A stretch of DNA of 64,000 nucleotides from Hypomyces perniciosus (lineage: Eukaryota; Ascomycota; Sordariomycetes; Hypocreales; Hypocreaceae): NCBI GenBank assembly GCA_008477525.1, contig SPDT01000001.1:2852001-2916000 (forward strand), given 5' to 3'. The position numbers were made by a program, and so were the translations under genes. The notes beneath the pieces were generated by a model that worked only from the letters and a program-made list of their open reading frames with translations, was not told the DNA's origin and ran no database searches. Positions 57,303 to 64,000 of this stretch are shown piece after piece (the first letter of the stretch is position 1; each line of letters begins with the position of its first letter).

Positions 57303-59420
57303 ATGTTCGTCGTCAGTCACTCGTTCAACCAGCCACTGCACATGGCACTGGAATACTGACCTTGAAGCGCCAGACTAAACATGCGGCTGAGCTTTGCGCT
57401 CTCCTAGTCAACGATCTCTATGGCGAGCTCCCTTCGGTACGTTTACATCGCAGCATTCTGTCCCTGTAGGCCGCATCTGTAGAGGTGATCGCGGGGCTGA
57501 CTTTTGTGTTGGTGATGTCCAGCGGATCCTCGCCGCGCTCTTCACCAAGGGCCGATCAAACATCGCACAGCTAGGCCAGTATACGCAGTTGGGCCCTCGC
57601 CAAATTCGCAATGGATTGGGTGTCCTAGTCCAGCAAAATCTACTATATCATCATACCGATCCCGATTCAAAGCGCACGACGTACGACGCCAATCCTGATG
57701 CATGCTACAATCTTGCCCGATCCGGAAAAATACTGGAGATGGTTGACAGCCAATACGGAACAGCAGAACGCGACCTTGTCCAAACGCTGTTGCTGCTCGG
57801 ATATGCGAGAATCGCTGAACTTACCCACGCCTTCGAGTCCCGCACACCAAAGACCAATGGACATCTAAACGGTTCGAATGGCTCAGCTTCGGGTTTGATC
57901 CACTCCGAAGCCGAGCTCCACGATGTGTTGGCCCGTTTAATTCAGGCGGAGATTGTTGAAACAGTCCGACCAAACTCCTTCCGCAACCCTGCAGATGTTT
58001 ACCATGAGATCGAGGCAGAGGTCACAAAGATTGCCCCTGGCGAGAAAGCCACCAAGACCAAGGTGGAACAGCAGCGCCAGATCCTGGAACAATATCGCAC
58101 ATTTAGAGATCAAAGCAAGGGTTTGAAGAGGCAGCTTGACCAGTTTGGAGGTCCAGTGATAAAGAGAAGGAGGCTCCAGAATGGGCACGGGCGGGAAGAA
58201 AGAGAGTTTGACGACGACACCCCACCGCTAAATGTAAGGTATCTTCCTTTATTGACTTTACAGGTTGTCTAACGTTGTTCAAGCCCAATATTGTCGTCAG
58301 GATCAATCACGAAAAATGCCTTGTTGAGCTGCGCAATCAGCGCTTAGCTGATTTTGCTGCGGACGCACTCGGAGAAGCCACTGGCGAAGTATACCGAACT
58401 CTATTGCAACTTCTTACCACGGAGGTGTCGAGATGCCGAGCCGATCCTTTCCTAGGCGAAGAATCGTTGGCACAGCAAGCAACTATCACAACTATGGACC
58501 TTTATGAACATCTTGATGAGGCCGTCAATGTTGCAGCTGGAATAGGGAAGGCCCCGAAAGACAAGATAGACTTCCAAAGCGCAGAAAAAGTGAAGACTGC
58601 ACCCGCGGGAATAGATGTCGATTCGGAGGATTCGGATGGCGGGCCATCACGAGGGATGAGGCCATTCGATAGCGATGAAGACGACTCGGATGGAGTAGGC
58701 GTAAATGGGAAGAAACGACCATTGTCCAAAGCCAATGGCAGTCGGCAGACGAAGGTGACATTCGAAGACTCGGCAGCCCCCACAGATAGCCGTTTGGATC
58801 AGATGCGGCAACATCTCCTGCTACTTGCAGAAAGCAGGCATCGGTTTGTTCGCCATTGCGGAACACACGGCCGCGGGCAGTGGACCGTCGACTTTGACCA
58901 ATTGATGGAGCGTCTGCGCGAAAAAGAGTTGGATGCCTACATAGAGCAGTCCTTTGGGCGACACGGGCTTCGTCTCACCCGAATTCTGCGAGAGCAGGGA
59001 AAACTCGATGAGAAAATGCTGCCCTCTGCAGCACTGATGAAGAAGACAGATGTGCAAGCAAAGATGCTTGCGATGCAAATGGCCGGATTTGTGGACGTAC
59101 AGGAGGTCCCCAAGGACAATAGCAGAATGGCAAACCGGACGCTGTTTTTCTGGTTTTTTGATCGGGAGCGAACGCAATCCCAGCTTTTGGACGATTTGTA
59201 CAAGGCTATGGTCCGTTGCATGCAAACCCTCCATGTGGAGAGGCACAGGGAACGGAATATCCTCTCCTTTGTTGAGAGAAATGATGTACAGGGAAAGGAA
59301 GAGGAAGTCATGACGGCGGAGCATTACAATAAGTACAATCGGCACTTGGAGGAGCAGAACAAGTTGCTTGGACAGGTCATGAGGCTAGATGAGATGGTGA
59401 GCGCCTTCCGAGAATATTAA
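57303..59420 (+). CDS. RPC82: RNA polymerase III subunit Rpc82 (C3)
   Basis: Four exons: 57303-57311, 57374-57436, 57523-58233, 58284-59420 (639 aa). The first exon encodes only Met-Phe-Val. The spliced start MFVTKHAAELCALLVNDLYG then SRILAALFTKGRSNIAQLGQ is the winged-helix N-terminus of fungal Rpc82. Further landmarks are QYTQLGPRQIRNGLGVLVQQ, NLARSGKILEMVDSQYG, VRINHEKCLVELRNQRLADF and the C-terminal winged helix with MAGFVDVQEVPKDNSRMANR and FWFFDRERTQSQLL. Rpc82 with Rpc34 and Rpc31 forms the initiation subcomplex of Pol III, which transcribes tRNA and 5S rRNA genes. The first exon rests on frame and on a GTCAGT donor. Confidence 0.93.
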
Positions 59421-60184
59421 AATAGTTCGACAGATGTATTATATCACTACGATATTGAATCTTGTCCTATCTTAAAGGATATAGGTAGCAAATCTTTGTT
59501 TGAAACTCTATGGCATTCCTGCTTCTACCAGTCCCAGTTTCGTCCCAAGACAAAGACTACGGGCTCACGTTGCATAAGTCATGATGGTATAATCCCGGTT
59601 TACTGTGGAGTTAGAAGACCTTGAAGCATATGCACGGTGCATGCTTGGTAGTATTTGTCTCATAGAACATGTGGTGCCATGTGCTCGGGCCGTGATATCT
59701 TTAGTATGTTCTGATGAATATAAACACGCATCAGGTCATAGGATGACTTGATCAATTCATGAATACGGGGGCGATTTATTTCCCAATCGTGCCGAAAACA
59801 CCTCATATAGTATTCTCATGACATGTATTTCCCAAATAAAAAATAAAAATTCTAATCCCCAATTGCTGCTGGTGCAGGGTAGCTAACTTGGATGTTGAGT
59901 CAACCCGCATGCAGTACTAGAACTATTGGGGAAGTGCCTTAAAAAGCGCAGGGCTTGTTGTAGTGACCTGCAGCGCGCGGAACGATCGCGTGCGCCCGAA
60001 ATCGGTGGGACGCTGGGAATAGGTATCATCCAAGCAGGACGAGTAAATTTGCAGCACTCGAAAAAAATTTAAAAATTTCCCCAGCAGCAGCATATCATTA
60101 TCGACTGTGCCAACAACAGCCTCTGCTCACGGAAAACCTCGACAAGTAATCGAGTCGATTTTTTCGTTACCATCATTTTTCGAA
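59421..60184. other. Spacer, RPC82 / GGC1
   Basis: About 760 bases, tandem orientation. It holds the RPC82 3' UTR and the GGC1 promoter. The region is A/T-rich with a poly-A run before 60080. No gene was seen. Confidence 0.5.
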
Positions 60185-61485
60185 ATGTCCCCCCCAGCCG
60201 CTTCTGGTCCACACAAGGAGTCGAACCTGGCTCGACTTCTCGGCTCAGGTACAATTGCGTGGTGATCCCCAACACATGGTGGAGAGAAGATTTGCTTATC
60301 GCGACATTAGGTTCCGCTGGTATCGCCGAATTGGCCATTTTCCACCCCGTACGTTCGCCTGGAGTCGATACAAATCACCTGGCAATGGTCGCTGATACTT
60401 TAATTTCAGGTGGACACAATTGCGAAGCGATTGATGAGCAATCAGACTCGAGTAAGGAAGCATCACATGCATACGGGTCCGCGAGAGGGGACAGGTCGAA
60501 CGAACTCAACTGAGCATGCTCGCAGATTTCCGGTTCCGGTGAATTGAATCAGGTCATTTTCAAGGGCAAGGCCACAGCGTCTTTCGGACAAAAGTTCGTC
60601 TCGCTTTTCCCCGGCCTGGGCTATGCCGCCGGCTACAAGGTCCTGCAACGGATATACAAGTATGGTGGACAGCCTGTCGCGCGCGACCTTCTCGACAAGC
60701 ACTATGGAAGGGATTTCGAGGCCGCGTTTGGCAAGAAGACTGGCAAGGCCATCATGCACTCTACCGCCGGCAGGTAGGCGTCGCCAGATTTCCCACTAGA
60801 GCTGCTCGGCAGTGTGTGCTAACGTGAATTAGCTTGATTGGCATTGGAGAGATCGTTCTGCTCCCCCTCGACGTGTTGAAGATCAAGCGCCAGACGAACC
60901 CGGAGGCCTTCCGCGGCCGAGGCGTGCTCAAGATCGTTGCAGACGAAGGCTTTGGCCTGTATCGAGGCTGGGGATGGACCGCTGCTAGAAATGCCCCCGG
61001 TTCCTTTGCCGTATGTACACCCCTAAGCGAGATTTTTGCACAGAATTGGGTTCACTGACAAGGATGTGACATGACAGCTGTTCGGCGGCTCTGCCTTTGC
61101 GAAAGAGTACCTGTTCCACCTGCAGGACTACAACAAGGCGAGCTGGTTCCAGAACTTTGTGGCTTCGATTGCCGGTGCATCGGCCTCCCTGATTGTCTCG
61201 GCTCCCCTCGACGTCATCAAGACTCGAATCCAGAACCGCAATTTCGAGAACCCGGAGAGCGGTTTCAGAATCCTGACCAACATGGCTAAGAACGAGGGCT
61301 TTTCGAGCTTCTTCAAGGGCCTGGTCCCCAAGGTACGAGACACCGCCCGATTAATGTATAATAATGGAGACTCTGGGACTGACATGGTGTTTTCACAGCT
61401 GCTTATGACCGGACCCAAGCTGGTGTTCTCGTTCTGGCTTGCACAGACCCTTATCCCTGCATTCGACACCGTTTTTCGCAAATAA
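60185..61485 (+). CDS. GGC1: Mitochondrial GTP/GDP carrier
   Basis: Seven exons: 60185-60248, 60311-60348, 60410-60451, 60526-60773, 60833-61010, 61078-61332, 61399-61485 (303 aa, the usual carrier length). The protein is a six-helix inner-membrane carrier. The three PxDxx[KR] signatures are HPVDTIAKR, LPLDVLKIKR and APLDVIKTRI. The specific blocks LFPGLGYAAGYKVLQRIYKY, GSLIGIGEIVLLPLDVLKIK and YRGWGWTAARNAPGSFALFG are those of yeast Ggc1 (Yhm1), which exchanges matrix GDP for cytosolic GTP and is linked to mitochondrial iron homeostasis. All six junctions keep frame. Exons 2 and 3 are only 38 and 42 bases. Confidence 0.96.
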
Positions 61486-62206
61486 ACGATCCACTACAAC
61501 TACCTAGATTTAATGAATGGGGCTAATGAACAAACCGGGGACGGGTAAGAAAAAAATAGACAGCGGCTTGGGGTTGGCTAGAAGGCGCTGGCTTGGGATG
61601 GTCTTGTTATGTTATGTCATGGATGTATAGAACGACTCAGCTCACTGTAGAATTTAGCGACGTGATACATCCTTTGACTGGATGGCAGATGTGCAAAGGA
61701 GGCATGTTATTGCTCCATAGCACTCCATCCTCCGTACATGCGGCCGTACGACAGGACAGGATGAATTGACGTGGCGCTTATCACCAAGTGTGTTGCATTG
61801 TGATTCGTTAATTGTTGGGCTTCCAGCATAAGTCATTTGTGTTGGGTGCCATCTGACCATTGTGACAATATGCTGTGCCGGTTGCCCAGCAACGCGCCGT
61901 CATAGTGCAACAAACAAACACCCCTGTCGCTATTCGCCTTCATGATGAGCGGACCACCCGCACAAAGCCCCGAGTCCCCCAACACCAGCCATTATCACGA
62001 CTTCACATGGAAGCAAAGCCAGGCGCAAAAAAGACCACTACCATCTCCTAGCATTGGGAGACGGGACACCTACGAACGAACTGATTTTGCAGCTGGCTGC
62101 AGAGCGAAACAACGACGTCTTTCTCAGGGATCTGCGTTTGCACGAAGCGTGGTAGCGGCGTCGTCCGCTCTCTCTCTGTCCCACGCAGCATTCCAGGACG
62201 ACAAAA
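61486..62206. other. Spacer with a possible upstream reading frame
   Basis: About 720 bases. A 99-codon frame (61942-62241) starts with ATG and overlaps the next gene's first exon in another frame. It looks like an upstream ORF in the leader rather than a gene. Confidence 0.45.
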
Positions 62207-64000
62207 ATGCCCCATCACGAAAGAGACAGCTCTCGGGATGAAGAGCGATATCTGAAACATCAACATTCTGCATCTTCTGACCAAGGCATTCGAGCATTGA
62301 TTCCAATGTGAGTACCGCTCCTTTCTGTCTGCATCCTCGTGTCGTTCTGGCGTTGATTAACTGGAAGTAGGTGGGACAGCTCAGATCCCGAGCGCGCTCC
62401 GCCTCCATTGCCTCTGAATCCACAGTCCCCAAGCTTGGGCTCGCGAGCAGGCACATCGAGCATCATCCAGTCCGCCCATGCGGCGCTTAGTGAGCGTGTC
62501 CGTGAAAGCAACTATGTCCCGACAATGGCCAAACGTATGACCGAAACTTCGCCTGAGAGACCCGCCGCCAAGGGCGGATCGCATCGCCGACTGCAATCGA
62601 TGCAGCCTGGCACCGTTCGAGACCTTAGCTTGATGATCGAAAGCGCCTCGAGTCCCACTGGTTCGCCCACGAAGTCTACCGAGAGGCTTGTTCGACCTTC
62701 AACACCAACCATGGCCAGAGACAACCCCTTTGACTCCCACATCTATAACAACAGGGAGATGAACCACTCAACAGCATCGCTGGCGAGCAGCCTTACCCCA
62801 ATTGTTCGACCTACAGCAGTTCGCCGACCCGGGCCCCAAAGCATCCTGGGGGAGAACACTCCGCCTCAGTCATCAACCATGCTGGCACTCCAGAACATGC
62901 CGGCTGGATTGACGCCCAAGGACATCGATCCCCCGCTCTCCAATATCACCAATGGCTCTAAAGCATCTACTCTCGAGCATCTTTCCAACCAAATTCTGGG
63001 TCTAACCAATATTGCAACTTCGCTTCAGAAGGAAATGTCAGCCCTCAGCCGACGAAGCAGAGACAACGCCACCGATCTGCTAAGCCTAAAGGAGGCGACA
63101 AATACTAGAGATGAAGACATTCGAAAGAGCCTCAGGGATCTCCTGGGGAATCTCAATGATCAGTCAGCGAGACTTACGTCGAGAGACCCATACGGCGGCT
63201 ATTACCTTGACAACAAGCCGCATTGTACGTCTCCCACCAGCGGACGAACCTATCAAATCCCCCGAATCGCCTCTCCAAAGAGCTTTGCCGAGTCCATTGA
63301 TCGAGCATCCATCAGCACCCCGTCACTGGTGGGCGGTGAGAATTCAGCTTCTGCTTCAATTGTGCTTTTGGAGAAGATCCTTCGCGGCCTGGGTACTCGC
63401 GATGGCCAGGACTCTCTCGTCAATCAGCTCACAGAGCTATCTGATAGACTTGCGGGCATGGCAACGGCCTCCAAGGTGGACGAACTTGTCGATTATGTTC
63501 GTTCCCAATCCGAGACCGCTCTTGTTCCCATCGGTGACAATTCGGCTTTCCTTCCAGGGCGCTCTAGAAGATTGAGCATCGACCAAGAGTCCACCACGGA
63601 TATTGGCCCAACTAGCCCGATGGCCCAGCGTCTACTGAATGCTGAGAGGAGCAGGTCATCAACGCCTCAAGGCAAGGGCGTAAATATCTTAAACGATGAT
63701 GTTCTGAACATTATTCGATCCGTCAAGGATAGCGTCGCACAAAGCGGCGGCCTGACAGCTGAGGTTAAGGCTCTTGTTCGCGAACTCCGTGGCGAAGTTC
63801 TGGGCATGGGCCGCGAACTTGGCAAGAGGCTTGAGAATATAGGCCGAAGGCATGTCGATGATACTGAGTCACCCTCATCCGCCAGCAAGGATGATGTGTC
63901 CCGAGTGATTGATGAGGGCCTCGAGCAAATGAAGGAACAGCTCAATCACGTCCTCAGGGAGCACCGCCGCCAATCTGCGGCATCAGCTTCTTCGCAGAAG
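62207..64000 (+). CDS. Unrecognised Ser/Pro-rich, coiled-coil protein (5' part)
   Basis: Exon 1 is 62207-62307. After an intron (GTGAGT..AAGTAG) exon 2 runs from 62371 in one frame to the right edge. About 577 residues are visible and the protein continues. The join gives IRALIPMWDSSDPERAPPPL, in frame. The first ~300 residues are Ser/Pro/Thr-rich and probably disordered, with phosphosite-like SP motifs. The second part has several predicted amphipathic helices: SNQILGLTNIATSLQKEM, IVLLEKILRGLGTRDGQ, QLTELSDRLAGMATASKVDE and VLNIIRSVKDSVAQS, then a charged helix with RELGKRLENIGRRH. This suggests an oligomeric scaffold. I do not recognise the family and assign no function. The ATG is the first in the spliced frame. 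Confidence 0.75.

Overview
The window is nuclear DNA of a filamentous ascomycete, most likely a sordariomycete and perhaps hypocrealean. It has compact genes on both strands, introns of about 45-80 bases with GT..AG ends and CTAAC/CTGAC-like branch sites, and proteins that read as fungal versions of eukaryotic housekeeping factors. The lineage is inferred from protein style, not from a marker. I found no tRNA, rRNA, CRISPR array or intact transposon. Coordinates below are spans from start codon to stop codon; exons are given in the evidence text. Splice sites were chosen by reading-frame continuity, and every assembled model divides by three except the frameshifted ones.

Layout. 1-4 kb: end of ribosomal protein eS8 (+), then a TBC-domain RabGAP (-). 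4-7.2 kb: long spacer. 7.2-19.8 kb: a 4028-residue HECT E3 ligase of the Tom1/HUWE1 type (+), the largest gene here. 20.4-24.2 kb: eS6 (-), Ctf8 (+), Dph1 (-). 24.8-28.3 kb: an intracellular trypsin-fold protein (+) and a secreted aldose 1-epimerase with an apparent frameshift (-). 29.4-33.8 kb: V-ATPase subunit B (-) and alpha-tubulin (-). 34.9-40.8 kb: a Pga1-like ER membrane protein (+), a WW-domain protein with a prion-like tail (-) and an AA11-type chitin LPMO (-). 43.3-48.6 kb: an ataxin-2/Pbp1-like LsmAD protein with no visible Lsm domain (-) and HMG-CoA lyase (-). 48.6-55.2 kb: an accessory pocket holding a kinase-like orphan and two direct, damaged copies of an unknown gene, one of them interrupted by a C2H2-like fragment. 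55.3-64 kb: Qcr2 (-), Rpc82 (+), the mitochondrial GTP/GDP carrier Ggc1 (+) and the start of an unrecognised coiled-coil protein (+).

The genes do not form one pathway. Most are single-copy core functions: translation (eS8, eS6, Dph1), proteostasis (Tom1), trafficking and acidification (RabGAP, Vma2), cytoskeleton, respiration, leucine catabolism and Pol III transcription. The unusual material is in the spacers and the 48.6-55.2 kb pocket. There, a family of 9-base words (TACGGAGTA and TACGAAGTA, with their complements) recurs only outside genes. The most interesting locus is the decayed tandem pair at 51.7-54.5 kb.
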